From a bacterium (GTDB taxonomy: Bacteria > Latescibacterota > Latescibacteria > Latescibacterales > Latescibacteraceae), in the NCBI GenBank assembly GCA_021372535.1, contig JAJFUH010000050.1, positions 20,395-84,394 on the forward strand: 64,000 nucleotides of DNA, in the 5' to 3' direction. Positions within the stretch are counted from its first letter, which is position 1; every line of letters starts with the position of its first letter. A program made the position numbers and the translations under genes. The notes under the pieces were generated by a model, which was not told the origin of the DNA, ran no database searches, and saw only the letters and a program-made list of their open reading frames with translations. This document shows, one piece after another, positions 1 through 8,889 of the stretch.

Positions 1-1
1 G

Positions 2-118
2 GTTACCGACCGGTTTCTCGAATTTCTGGGCGGCACACCCCAGCCGGCCTGGGAGAGGGCAAACATGCTTGCCAAGTATTATGTAACGACGAAGGCGCTC
101 GAAATGTGCCGGAAATAG
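2..118 (+). CDS. 3' end of a gene cut by the window edge, function unknown
   Basis: An open frame runs from the first bases to a TAG at 116-118 and encodes the last 38 residues of a protein (contains RFLEFLGG and ends ALEMCRK). The residues are a plausible amphipathic C-terminus, but the fragment is too short to assign a family. It is co-directional with the next gene, 125 bases downstream. Confidence 0.45.
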   Translation, partial: VTDRFLEFLGGTPQPAWERANMLAKYYVTTKALEMCRK

Positions 119-243
119 TATCATGCTGCGACCGCCGTTTTATCATCGCAGGGTGAAATGGCGGGTGGAATGACCAGTACCCGGTTTTTTCTGTCATGGC
201 TGACTATATCTGATACACAAAATGCAGGGGGGATAAATAAACG

Positions 244-1587
244 ATGAATCGCCGAAAATTCATCCACAAAGCTGGAACAGGCGCCGCCGCTCTTGGAGCG
301 ACAGGACCATGGGTAACACAGGCATGGGCTAAAAAAAGCCCTAATGATACGATCAATATCGCCATTATGGGCATTCACGGCCGCGGGATGGATCATGTGC
401 AGCACTACATGAACGTGCCTAATGTCGAAGTGGCCATGCTCTGTGACATTGACGAGCGGCTTTTCCCCGACGCGCTCAAGAAGATTGCGGAGCTCGGAGC
501 GAAACCTCCGAAAACCGAAACCGATATCCGCCGTGTGCTCGAGAACAAGGATATCGATGTTATCTCGATCGCATGCCCCAACCACTGGCATGCGCTTGCA
601 GGAGTCTGGGCCTGTCAGGCGGGGAAGGATGTCTATGTCGAAAAACCGGCCTCCCATACTGTCTATGAAGGCCGCAAGCTTGTCGAGGCATCCCGTAAAT
701 ATGACCGTATCGTCCAGACCGGCAGCCAGAGGAGAAGCGATCCCCTCATGCAGGAAGCGGTCGATTTCATTCAGAGCGGCAAACTCGGGAAAATTTACAT
801 GGTGAAAGCCTGTGTCTACCGGGCGCGGAAGGCTATCGGACGGGGAACAACCGGTCCGGTGCCCGAGGGGGTTCATTATGATCTTTTCCGTGGACCGGCC
901 CCGTGGATTCCCTTCAACGACAACCGTTTCCACTACAACTGGCACTGGTTCTGGGATACGGGAAACGGCGAGACGGGGAATAACGGCCCTCATCCTGCAG
1001 ATATTGTACGCTGGGCGCTCAACAAGTATGACCACCCGCGCACGATCCAGAGCATGGGCGGACTCTATGTATACGACAGCGAACAGGAGACGCCCAACAC
1101 GCAGATTTCGGTGATGGAGTATGCAGATGGCACCATGGTACAGCTCGAGGTCAGAAACCACTATACCAACACCGACGGCACCGTACGGGAAGGTATCATT
1201 TTCTACGGCTCCGAGGGCTGGATGCAGTTCAACCTCGGCAATACGTGGACGACCTTTTTCGGTCCGAAAAACGAGCCGGGGCCGAGCATGACCCGCGAGG
1301 AAGCCAATACAAAGACCGGCATCATCATCAGCTACGGAAGGGGCAGGGAACCCCACTTTAATAATTTCATCGACTGTGTCCGCTCACGAAAACGCGAAGA
1401 CCTCAAGGCCGATATAGTCGAAGGCCACCTCTCGGCAGCCATATGCCACCTGAGCAATATCGCATACCGGACCGGGCGTACCCTGACGTTCGATTCGGAA
1501 AGCGAGCGTTTTCTCGGGGACGAGGATGCGAACCGCTATCTGACACGGGAATACCGATATCCGTATGTAATGCCCGAGAACGTATAG
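244..1587 (+). CDS. Tat-exported Gfo/Idh/MocA family oxidoreductase
   Basis: Predicted NAD(P)-dependent sugar or cyclitol dehydrogenase of 447 residues. Residues 1-30 are a Tat signal (NRRKFIHK followed by an Ala/Gly-rich stretch), so the enzyme should be folded with its cofactor before export, as known for Zymomonas glucose-fructose oxidoreductase. A Rossmann fold follows (about 36-155, glycine-rich turn GIHGRG at 43-48, family signature EKP at 133-135), then the alpha/beta substrate domain with GPHPADIVRW at 249-257. The start is preceded by a G-rich ribosome site (GGGGGG, about 12 bases upstream). It is a close relative of the protein at 7417-8790 and converges on the minus-strand sugar cluster. 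The exact substrate cannot be read from the sequence. Confidence 0.9.
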   Translation: MNRRKFIHKAGTGAAALGATGPWVTQAWAKKSPNDTINIAIMGIHGRGMDHVQHYMNVPNVEVAMLCDIDERLFPDALKKIAELGAKPPKTETDIRRVLENKDIDVISIACPNHWHALAGVWACQAGKDVYVEKPASHTVYEGRKLVEASRKYDRIVQTGSQRRSDPLMQEAVDFIQSGKLGKIYMVKACVYRARKAIGRGTTGPVPEGVHYDLFRGPAPWIPFNDNRFHYNWHWFWDTGNGETGNNGPHPADIVRWALNKYDHPRTIQSMGGLYVYDSEQETPNTQISVMEYADGTMVQLEVRNHYTNTDGTVREGIIFYGSEGWMQFNLGNTWTTFFGPKNEPGPSMTREEANTKTGIIISYGRGREPHFNNFIDCVRSRKREDLKADIVEGHLSAAICHLSNIAYRTGRTLTFDSESERFLGDEDANRYLTREYRYPYVMPENV

Positions 1588-1662
1588 ATACTACGCGCCC
1601 GGACAGGCGGATTCTGAACCGGCGCTGGTATAAGTGACAGGTTTAAAATCGGATGCGTACGG

Positions 1663-2574
1663 TTACTTCACGATTTTCTGGCCGGCGATGATTTTATCCA
1701 TACGCGCGCTGACATCCTTGAGATATACCTCGTCGCCGCCTTTGAGTTCCGCGCCCATGTATCCGCTGTAGCCGATATCGCTGAATGCGCGGCGGATTTC
1801 GAGCCAGTCGATGGTACCGTCGCCGAGGTTGGTGAATTCCTTCTTGTTGACATCGAATCCCTTGATATGGACTTTCACGATTCGCTTGCCGAGCGTCCGT
1901 ATCCAGTCATGCGGATACCCGTACAGTGCGATATTCCCGCAGTCGAAATACGCCTTGAGGAACGGACTGTTCATCTCGTCGACGTACCGCGCAAATTCGA
2001 GCGGGCTCAGGAGAAACTTATTCCAGACATTTTCGACGGCGATTATGATATTCAACTCCTTCGCGAGCGGCAGGAGCTCCTTTATGTGAGTCTGTGAGCG
2101 TTCGTATGCATCCTTGTACGAGGTTTCGGGGTTCACAACGGCGGGTACGAGGAGAACGGTGTCGGCGCCGATTTCCTTTGCATTGCGCAAAGAGGTCTCC
2201 ATTCCTTCCATGCTCTGTTTGATAACGTCCGGGTCGCTGCTCGACAGGGGAAATTTCCAGTGACGCTGGTTCATGATCGAGTGTACTTTGATTCCGGCGG
2301 TCAGGGCTGCCTGCTTGATTTCAGCCAAAAGCTCGGATTGCTCGATTGTCGGAATCTCTACACCTTCGAAACCGGCCCTTTTCGCCAGTTGTATACGTTC
2401 CGTGGCACTGAGCGAATCCGGAAGCATTCCATAATACAGGCTCTTTTTGATCTGTCCTTTGAACGGCTGTGATACGGCTTCTCCGGGGCGCAGGAATGTG
2501 CTGCCGAATGCCGCTCCCGCCATTGCCCCGGCGGTTGTTTTTTTCATGAATGAGCGCCTGCACATGTTCTTCAT
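1663..2574 (-). CDS. Tat-exported sugar phosphate isomerase/epimerase-like TIM barrel
   Basis: 303-residue xylose-isomerase-like TIM-barrel protein (AP_endonuc_2 fold). The chosen ATG follows a good GGAGGA ribosome site; a longer in-frame start 75 bases upstream lacks one and would put residues before the Tat signal. The N-terminus has CRRSFMKK and an Ala/Gly-rich core, a Tat signal. Typical barrel features include GFEGVEIPT near the N-terminus, a central AVENVW strand, YFDCGN, and a C-terminal GYMGAELKGGD. Members of this fold act as epimerases, and some act as lyases on 3-keto sugars. It is the last gene of the minus-strand sugar cluster, 227 bases from its upstream neighbour with a repeat element between them. 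Confidence 0.85.
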   Translation of the reverse strand: MKNMCRRSFMKKTTAGAMAGAAFGSTFLRPGEAVSQPFKGQIKKSLYYGMLPDSLSATERIQLAKRAGFEGVEIPTIEQSELLAEIKQAALTAGIKVHSIMNQRHWKFPLSSSDPDVIKQSMEGMETSLRNAKEIGADTVLLVPAVVNPETSYKDAYERSQTHIKELLPLAKELNIIIAVENVWNKFLLSPLEFARYVDEMNSPFLKAYFDCGNIALYGYPHDWIRTLGKRIVKVHIKGFDVNKKEFTNLGDGTIDWLEIRRAFSDIGYSGYMGAELKGGDEVYLKDVSARMDKIIAGQKIVK

Positions 2575-2660
2575 GACAATTTTCCTCCAAATTACGTAAA
2601 ATGGTATGGTGCATCTCACGCTATCATATATAACGCCAATATATGTCATACCATGCTGAG

Positions 2661-2790
2661 ATCATTGATAGAAGATTCGGATGTTCATTATAGTATGCAT
2701 AGACCCTGAAACAAGTTCAGAGTGACGGGTTCACGATCGGGTCGTCATGCTGAACCTGTTTCAGCATCTGTCATCAATGATCCATGATAT
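2661..2790. repeat. Dispersed repeat family A, copy 1
   Basis: About 130 bases containing two inverted segments, CCTGAAACAAGTTCAG and TGCTGAACCTGTTTCAGCA, separated by about 25 bases. The same arrangement, with the same flanking words (cattga, gttcatt, tatagtat, catcaatgat), recurs at 37566-37700 and 38178-38300. Each half can form a hairpin. Confidence 0.8.
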
Positions 2791-2801
2791 TTACCTGTAT
2801 T

Positions 2802-4067
2802 TCACATCTGCTTCAGTAAACCCATCAATCCCAGAACAGCGGTATACGACATGAATAATGAAAATATCAGGGTGATTATCAGACCAATGTTCAGCAGGAG
2901 GGGATTTTTATAATTGTTTTCCCGTTCCCTGCCGTTCAGCTGTATGATCAGCAGTACGATAAGCAACGGCATGACCACGGGGCTCACCGCCTGCGAGGCG
3001 ATCATGATGATAACCGGTTTTCCTCCGAAAACGGGGACGACGAATCCGAGTAACGATATGATCAGAACAGCGATACGGACGATCGGTCGATTCATCGTGC
3101 GGGGGACGTTGAGATAATCGCAGACGAGCCATGGCCCGAGAACGTAATTGGGGAAGAGCGAGGAAAGCGCCGCCGCGATGATTCCCATGACAAAAATGGA
3201 TGTTGCGAATCTCCCCGCAAGCGGTTCGAGCGTTTTGACCATGTCGATTGCGTTTTCGACCGTAATCCCATGCGGATACATGGTTCCCGCCGCGCATGCG
3301 ACTATAGCCGCGCTCACAATGAAAGTCAGGGTGAGCGATACAATGGCGTCCCTGTTCTCGACTTTCAGGTCTTTGAGTGTCCACCCTTTTTCAGCTACGA
3401 GATAGCTCCTTGTCACAACACAGACAGACGCCATGGTGGTTCCGACAAGTCCGGCGAGAATGAGATGGGCATTGCCCCCGGTGGGAACCTTCGGTATGAG
3501 GCCCTTTACAATGTCGGCAGGTGAGGGGATGACAAGAACCATGGACAGTATGAAGCTGATCCCCATCATGGCCACGATGACAGCCATTGCCTTCAGGAAA
3601 AAGTTGTGCGTTCCGTTCCAGAACAGATAGTACAGAAGAGCGGTGAAAAAGAAAGCCGAGATAATGGGGTGTACTCCGCCGCCGGATGTTAGGGGTTTTG
3701 TCCATTCCCTCACAATATCGGTGACGATTCCCATGACTCCCATGATCGATGTCGTGACAGTCAGCATAAGCGAAAAGATTACAAAAATAGTTATAGCTCT
3801 CCCGAACTTCAGCTTGAAACTGTACATGAGCGTCTGCCCCGTCACAATCGTGCTCCTGCTGATCGAGACAATCATGATGTAGGTGAAAAAGCAGGAAAGC
3901 GCCAGTGCCCATGTCAGCGACATGCCGTATTTTGCCCCGGCCGATGCCATCGAGGTGACACTGCCGGTGCCGATGATGTACCCGATGATGAATATTCCGG
4001 GGCCGATGGACGAGGCAAAACGGATGAGTTTGTCTTTGAGTGTCGATGAATCACGATGAATATCCAT
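2802..4067 (-). CDS. Nramp-like divalent cation transporter homologue with altered metal motifs
   Basis: 421-residue membrane protein with about 11 hydrophobic segments and the overall Nramp/MntH (SLC11) layout. TM1 has GTGS at 33-36 where Nramp proteins carry the metal-binding DPGN, and TM6 has ASV at about 213-215 where they carry MPH. These are the residues that coordinate Mn2+/Fe2+ in the known family, so the protein probably carries another substrate or uses a different mechanism. It sits inside the exported sugar cluster, 86 bases downstream of the DUF1080 gene, which raises the possibility of a sugar-derived acid or an unusual cation as substrate. AGGAT lies upstream of the start. Family assignment is good; function is open. 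Confidence 0.75.
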   Translation of the reverse strand: MDIHRDSSTLKDKLIRFASSIGPGIFIIGYIIGTGSVTSMASAGAKYGMSLTWALALSCFFTYIMIVSISRSTIVTGQTLMYSFKLKFGRAITIFVIFSLMLTVTTSIMGVMGIVTDIVREWTKPLTSGGGVHPIISAFFFTALLYYLFWNGTHNFFLKAMAVIVAMMGISFILSMVLVIPSPADIVKGLIPKVPTGGNAHLILAGLVGTTMASVCVVTRSYLVAEKGWTLKDLKVENRDAIVSLTLTFIVSAAIVACAAGTMYPHGITVENAIDMVKTLEPLAGRFATSIFVMGIIAAALSSLFPNYVLGPWLVCDYLNVPRTMNRPIVRIAVLIISLLGFVVPVFGGKPVIIMIASQAVSPVVMPLLIVLLIIQLNGRERENNYKNPLLLNIGLIITLIFSLFMSYTAVLGLMGLLKQM

Positions 4068-4153
4068 GCAGTTATATCCTGTCTATCTATATGAAATTAT
4101 TAATAATATGGCGTGTTCTCATTGACAGAGCATATTTCATAAGCTTGTGTAAG

Positions 4154-5338
4154 CTATAAACCCGGACCCTCGATCGGTCGGAGGCACAGCCCCTTCAGTC
4201 TGATCACACCGTCTTCCGGGCTGCGGTATAGAGCGATTCTACCGTGTGGAGACCGCCCCAACAGTTTATTGTCGGAAACGATAAACTCGTTGAGGTAAAT
4301 CTGTGATTCACGATCCGCGGAAATGATTCGATAGAGGAACAGCGCCGAGCGCATGGGGGGAATGACGGTTCCCGGAATCTTGTCGCCGTACGGGGCCGTA
4401 TACCTGACAGCATCCTTGAAATTATAAAAATCGACAGGATAACCGGGATCGCTCGGGCTTTTCCACCGGTAATAGAACCGTGAATCGTATGTCATGAGGG
4501 TATCGCACTCGACATAGGCATGAAAGTAAACGTTATCGTACTCGCTGTTGGAGATAAGATATCCCTGTCCTTTGGTGGCGACAATCATCCCGTTCTCGAC
4601 ATGCCAGTCGGCGTCACCGATTGACGACCAACCCGTCAGATCGATACCGTTGAACACGGACAATCCGGTGTCTTTATCGGGCAGCTCTTTTATCCAGAGG
4701 TTACGGTAATCGACAGCATATCCGTGATTGGAAAGGCCGACAGGCCCTCGCCGCATACGGTATTTGAGCATGGGATTCGCCGAAAAATCGGTGTCCTGCA
4801 CGAGTACATCGTTGAGCCAGATTTTGCAGTTCGGCCAGTCGAAAAGGACATGATAACGGTTCCATGAGCCTGCCCGTTTCATGGCGTTCATAAGAGGCGG
4901 TACGACGTCATAAATCGATCCGGTAGAGTTTTTGTCGGGTTTTTTCCCCGAATCATCGAGAATCTGCGTTTCAAAACCGAGGCGTGATTCACGGCCGGCG
5001 AGCGGAACATGGAAGAAGATGCCGCTGTTGCAGTCCTTACTCACTTTGAATTCGCCATAGAACTCAAAATTTTCGTAATCTTTTTCGGTAAGGATGAGGT
5101 AGGGAATACGCGGTTCGCCCTTGCAGTGAATCACACCGTCCTCGACCGACCAGGCGTTCTCGTCGGGTTTGACATTACCGATGTTCCAGCCGGTGAAATC
5201 CCGACCATTGAAGAGCGCATGAAAATCAGGCCCCGGCGCTTCGGTGAACGGTGAAATCGGCTTTTCGCATGAGCCCGCCAGCAGAAGTATCATAAAAAAA
5301 ACCGTAGACACGGTTAATACCTGAGTTTTTCGCATCAT
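4154..5338 (-). CDS. Lipoprotein with two DUF1080 (3-keto-disaccharide hydrolase) domains
   Basis: 394-residue protein with a lipoprotein signal (hydrophobic segment ending LAGSC at about 22), so it is anchored in an envelope membrane. Two concanavalin-like DUF1080 domains follow. The first is canonical: LFNGRDFTGW, WSVEDGVI, SGIFFHVP, FETQILDD, TGSIYDVVPP, GPVGLSNHG. The second begins LFNGIDL-like (VFNGIDLTGW, WHVENGMI) and has diverged in its middle. DUF1080 proteins are known to act on 3-keto-glycosides. The ATG ATG start at 5338 is chosen because GAGG precedes it and the signal begins there; longer in-frame starts exist. Neighbours are a PmoA-like protein upstream (94 bases) and the Nramp-like carrier downstream. 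Confidence 0.88.
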   Translation of the reverse strand: MMRKTQVLTVSTVFFMILLLAGSCEKPISPFTEAPGPDFHALFNGRDFTGWNIGNVKPDENAWSVEDGVIHCKGEPRIPYLILTEKDYENFEFYGEFKVSKDCNSGIFFHVPLAGRESRLGFETQILDDSGKKPDKNSTGSIYDVVPPLMNAMKRAGSWNRYHVLFDWPNCKIWLNDVLVQDTDFSANPMLKYRMRRGPVGLSNHGYAVDYRNLWIKELPDKDTGLSVFNGIDLTGWSSIGDADWHVENGMIVATKGQGYLISNSEYDNVYFHAYVECDTLMTYDSRFYYRWKSPSDPGYPVDFYNFKDAVRYTAPYGDKIPGTVIPPMRSALFLYRIISADRESQIYLNEFIVSDNKLLGRSPHGRIALYRSPEDGVIRLKGLCLRPIEGPGL

Positions 5339-5432
5339 TATGGTATGCCTCATAAATGGAACGTTAAAAAAATTGACATAATTCTCCCTGACATGAACGG
5401 ATTTCATGGAGCGGAGATCCCGTCAGCCGCTG

Positions 5433-6404
5433 TCATTTCCGGTACGCTTCGAAACGCTTGTCGATCTCAGCTTTGGTTCTCGGCCCGTCGCATATAATCA
5501 TGCAGAATCTGAAAAGCGCGCTTTTACCCGGTTTCAGCGTCAATTCGAACGGTTTGGGATTTTCGACCCCGGTTCCCTGCTCGAAGACCGACTGTCCGAG
5601 CGGATTTGCCGAAAATAACCCGTAATCGCGGGCATGCCAGAATGTCGGGAAATTTGTGCTCGAAGGATGATTCAGAATCGCGATCCCGACTTTCCCGCCG
5701 TTATGATCCCCTTCGAGACGGACCCATTCGGCGCGGCGTCCCCAGATATTCTGCGCAGTCTCGGCGCCGCGCGAGCTGATGTAAGAGCCGGTGCCGTCCT
5801 TTTCCTGGAGCCATGATGCGACACGGATGGCGAACATGCCCTCCTTGGTGTCTTTAAAAACGACCGTTGTATCGAGTGCGGTGAGCGTCATGGAGAAATC
5901 GATGGAATATTCGTTCACTCCGGGACGGAACACCATGATACGTTTCTCTTCGAGGAGCGGTTTTCCGTTCATATCCTCCCAATGGAGAATCACCGAAAGT
6001 GTCCCCTTGTCCGAACCGCCCTTCATCCCGGTGATTTTTACCTGCCTGATCTTCGGCGGAGAAGCAGTGGCGGCCCAGAACCTCGTGTCGTTTACCTCGT
6101 CATATGTGAAAAAAACGCCCGTATGATGTGGATGGTCACGGCTTTCTCCCGCGATGTCCTCAAAGGGATAACCCCGTGTCACCACTGTTCCGGCAAAGGT
6201 CATGACAGGGAACAGAACCGGCTTTGTCAGCTCGGGTTTGTAGACATAGGAAGTAACACGGCGTCCGTTGATCATGACATCGATGGCGTTATCGCCTTGA
6301 ACGAACGAAACCTCGCCGCAGGAAGCGGAAACCATCATGAAAAACAACACGACGACGGTTGCGGTCAGCAGTACAGTCACAGTTTTGATACCATTCACCC
6401 CCAT
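5433..6404 (-). CDS. Exported PmoA-like (DUF6807) protein
   Basis: 323 residues with an N-terminal hydrophobic signal segment (about 7-28) ending at SASCGE, possibly a lipobox or a normal cleavage site. The rest matches the PmoA-like/DUF6807 beta-sandwich family: KPVLFPVMT, SRDHPHHTGVFF, GRRAEWVRLEGD, and TNFPTFWHARDYGLFSANPLG are typical. The histidine pair in DHPHHTG and the HARDYG motif are conserved across the family. The family often sits next to Gfo/Idh/MocA and DUF1080 genes in saprophytes; its reaction is not established. It lies 69 bases after the TIM-barrel gene at 6474 in the same direction. Confidence 0.82.
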   Translation of the reverse strand: MGVNGIKTVTVLLTATVVVLFFMMVSASCGEVSFVQGDNAIDVMINGRRVTSYVYKPELTKPVLFPVMTFAGTVVTRGYPFEDIAGESRDHPHHTGVFFTYDEVNDTRFWAATASPPKIRQVKITGMKGGSDKGTLSVILHWEDMNGKPLLEEKRIMVFRPGVNEYSIDFSMTLTALDTTVVFKDTKEGMFAIRVASWLQEKDGTGSYISSRGAETAQNIWGRRAEWVRLEGDHNGGKVGIAILNHPSSTNFPTFWHARDYGLFSANPLGQSVFEQGTGVENPKPFELTLKPGKSALFRFCMIICDGPRTKAEIDKRFEAYRK

Positions 6405-6473
6405 TCATGGTACATCTCATAAGCTTATTCTGTCGTTATTGATCCCGAATAGCGTTTTTTATAAATAATGCCG

Positions 6474-7325
6474 TCAGATGACAGCGAGCACCCCCTTGAG
6501 ATATCCAATGGATTCAGCCGATCCCGGGAGGGGATCCAGTTCATCCTTTTCGTACTCGAGGGCGGCAACTCCGCTGTATTTGATTTTCAGGAGCGTCCGG
6601 AGAAACTTCGGAATATCGATGACTCCCCTGCCGATCTCGACCGTGGACCCTTCCTTTGAGGCAGCCGAGACATCCTTGATGTGGACATCGAGGAGCCGGT
6701 CAGCGTACTTTACGGCTGCTTCGGACGGATCGACGCCGCTCCGCTGCGTATGCCCGATGTCGATGCACAGGCCGATCCGCGGATCGAGCCCTTTTATTTT
6801 TTCATATACGCTTTCCGGAGTCGGATATCGATTATCACCGGGGCCGTGGTTATGGATGGCGACTTTAATACTGTATTCCCGGACTTTTTTGTTCACAAGA
6901 TCGAGGAGGTTATGTTCCGGAACACCGATGATAATGCTCATACCGGCTGTCTTCGCGTATTCGAAAGCCTGGTTGACCTCGTTCTCGTTTGTCATGTACA
7001 CCACACCACAGCCGTAGAGATCGAGTCCGGCCTCTCTGGTCTTCGATGCCGCAGCTTTTATCTGGTCAACAGTGCTGTCGAGTGCCAGGTGAAAGCTCTT
7101 GAAAGCGATGTACTCCAGCCCGAGCCGTTTTGTCATGGCCAGGGTGTCATCGAGGCTGAATTTTCTGAACGTATACGAGGCCATGCCGAGTTTCAGCCGC
7201 TTGAAACCGTCCTTGACCGTCTGAGGGCCTCCCTGTGCGGAAGCATCCGGAATGCCGGCTGCAGAAGCCGCGGTCAAACCGATGCCCGCCGAGAGGCAGA
7301 ATTTTCTTCGTGTCGTTTCGCTCAT
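6474..7325 (-). CDS. Tat-exported sugar phosphate isomerase/epimerase-like TIM barrel
   Basis: 283 residues. TTRRKFCLS followed by an Ala-rich region up to SAQ (about 31) is a Tat signal. The mature part is a xylose-isomerase-like barrel: LGLEYIAFKSFHL, VAIHNHGPGD (metal-site region), GLCIDIGHTQRSG and the C-terminal VAALEYEKDE, with the carboxylates and histidines expected for a divalent-metal site. Barrels of this group beside DUF1080 and Gfo/Idh/MocA enzymes have been linked to elimination or hydration steps on 3-keto sugars. It is 91 bases downstream of the Gfo/Idh/MocA gene, likely in one operon. Confidence 0.86.
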   Translation of the reverse strand: MSETTRRKFCLSAGIGLTAASAAGIPDASAQGGPQTVKDGFKRLKLGMASYTFRKFSLDDTLAMTKRLGLEYIAFKSFHLALDSTVDQIKAAASKTREAGLDLYGCGVVYMTNENEVNQAFEYAKTAGMSIIIGVPEHNLLDLVNKKVREYSIKVAIHNHGPGDNRYPTPESVYEKIKGLDPRIGLCIDIGHTQRSGVDPSEAAVKYADRLLDVHIKDVSAASKEGSTVEIGRGVIDIPKFLRTLLKIKYSGVAALEYEKDELDPLPGSAESIGYLKGVLAVI

Positions 7326-7361
7326 GATTATATTCTCTCTGCCTTTGTTTTTTATGGAGCT

Positions 7362-7415
7362 TTAAACTATAAACTATAAACCATAGACCATTTACAATAG
7401 ACCATAAACCCCAAA
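7362..7415. repeat. Short degenerate tandem repeat between two cluster genes
   Basis: The spacer between the genes at 6474-7325 and 7417-8790 consists largely of repeats of the words ataaacyata and atagaccat. It is low-complexity DNA; no hairpin or promoter is clear. Confidence 0.5.
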
Positions 7416-7416
7416 C

Positions 7417-8790
7417 TTACACCTTTTCAGGCACAACATACGGATACCGGTAATTACGGGTCAGGTAACTGTCAGCGATGTCATCTCCGACAAACCGCTC
7501 CGCCTGAGAATCGAAGGTCAGCTCACGGCCGAGACGGTTGGAGATATTGGAAAGATGGCACAGAGCTGTGGACAGGTGACCATCCTGAATATCACCGGTC
7601 AGGTTCATCCAGTTGTTTGTCCTGAGGGCGTAGATAAAGTTCGCGAAATGCCCCTCGCCTCCTGCGCCGGCGAGGTTCATGGGATCGGCCGATTCTTCTG
7701 CCTTGGACTGCTCGGCGATATCGTCCGAGCTCGGTCCGGGAGTATTTTCTCTGCCGAAGTATGTTTTCCATGTGCTGCCGTTAAGGTACATCCAGCCCTC
7801 GCTGCCGTAGAAGAGGTTACCGATGCGGACATCGGCTTCACCGTTTGTGTAGAGTCCCCGAACTTCGAACTGTAAAATGGTGCCGTCCTCGTATTCGAGT
7901 GTGGAAAGCTGGGTATTGGGAGTTTCCTGGTCAGAATCGAATGCGAAGTAACCACCGACACACTTGATTTTTCGAGGATATACAGACTTATTCAGGCCCC
8001 ACCGGGCGATGTCCATCTGGTGCGGGCCCTGATTGCCCAGATCGGTGCATCCATAATCCCAGAACCAGTGCCAGTTGTAATGGAACCGGTTGGGATTGAA
8101 CGGGCGCCATGGTGCGGGACCAAGCCATAAATCGTAATGAACGCCCGGAGGAACCGGACATTCCTGTTTTCTCCCTATGGAGTCACGGGGTTTGAAACAC
8201 AGCCCCTTCGCCATATAGACCTTGCCGATTCCGCCCTGGTGGAGAAACTCCATCGCCTTCCGCACGTTTCTGATGCTCCGGTTCTGGGTACCTGCCGCGA
8301 CGATACGGTTGTATTTACGGGCCGCTTCGACCATTTTCCTGCCTTCCCATATATTATGGGAGGTGGGTTTTTCCACATAGACATGTTTTCCAGCCTGGCA
8401 GGCCCAGATGGTTGCGAGCGCGTGCCAGTGGTCGGTGGTCGCTATCGATACGGCGTCTATTTCCTTGTCGTCAAGCACCTTTCTGAGGTCATATTCGGTC
8501 AGCGGTTTTTTCCCCTGGAGTTTCTCGACTTCCTTGACCCGTTCTCCGAAAAGATTTTCGTCGATATCGCAGAGGGTTTTAACTTCTACATTCGGAATAT
8601 TAGTCCATTCACGGTAATGCTGATTTCCGCGGCTGCGTATTCCGATGACCGCCATGACGATACGGTCGTTGGCGCCGAGTACCCTGCCGGGTTTCATTGT
8701 GCTCATGACTGCTCCGGCGGTAAGCCCTCCGGCTGTCTTTGCGCTGTTTGCAAGAAACTTGCGGCGTGTCAGTTCGGTGTTTTTATTCAT
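7417..8790 (-). CDS. Tat-exported Gfo/Idh/MocA family oxidoreductase
   Basis: 457 residues. LTRRKFLAN with an Ala/Gly core at 8-40 is a Tat signal. The Rossmann domain (about 43-160) has IGIRSRG at 49-55 and EKP at 140-142; the substrate domain has GNQGPHQMDIARW and, near the C-terminus, HLSTALCHLSNIS followed by FVGDDIADSYLTRNYRYPY, almost the same tail as the protein at 244-1587. It is therefore a paralogue of that protein. Its N-terminus and export imply a tightly bound nicotinamide cofactor in the periplasm. A GGGG ribosome site precedes the start. Flanked on both sides by Tat-exported TIM barrels in the same orientation. Confidence 0.9.
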   Translation of the reverse strand: MNKNTELTRRKFLANSAKTAGGLTAGAVMSTMKPGRVLGANDRIVMAVIGIRSRGNQHYREWTNIPNVEVKTLCDIDENLFGERVKEVEKLQGKKPLTEYDLRKVLDDKEIDAVSIATTDHWHALATIWACQAGKHVYVEKPTSHNIWEGRKMVEAARKYNRIVAAGTQNRSIRNVRKAMEFLHQGGIGKVYMAKGLCFKPRDSIGRKQECPVPPGVHYDLWLGPAPWRPFNPNRFHYNWHWFWDYGCTDLGNQGPHQMDIARWGLNKSVYPRKIKCVGGYFAFDSDQETPNTQLSTLEYEDGTILQFEVRGLYTNGEADVRIGNLFYGSEGWMYLNGSTWKTYFGRENTPGPSSDDIAEQSKAEESADPMNLAGAGGEGHFANFIYALRTNNWMNLTGDIQDGHLSTALCHLSNISNRLGRELTFDSQAERFVGDDIADSYLTRNYRYPYVVPEKV

Positions 8791-8889
8791 GCTATTCCCC
8801 TTTTTAGTATAAAGTGTTTGGTCTTTTTTTATATTTCAACTACATGCAGATGGTTCCGAAAACTGACAGTAATCATTCACTCTATCATG

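Noticed and set aside
121-1356. A 411-codon open frame on the minus strand opposite the oxidoreductase gene
   Set aside because: It mirrors the real gene, has no ribosome site and no recognisable protein pattern.
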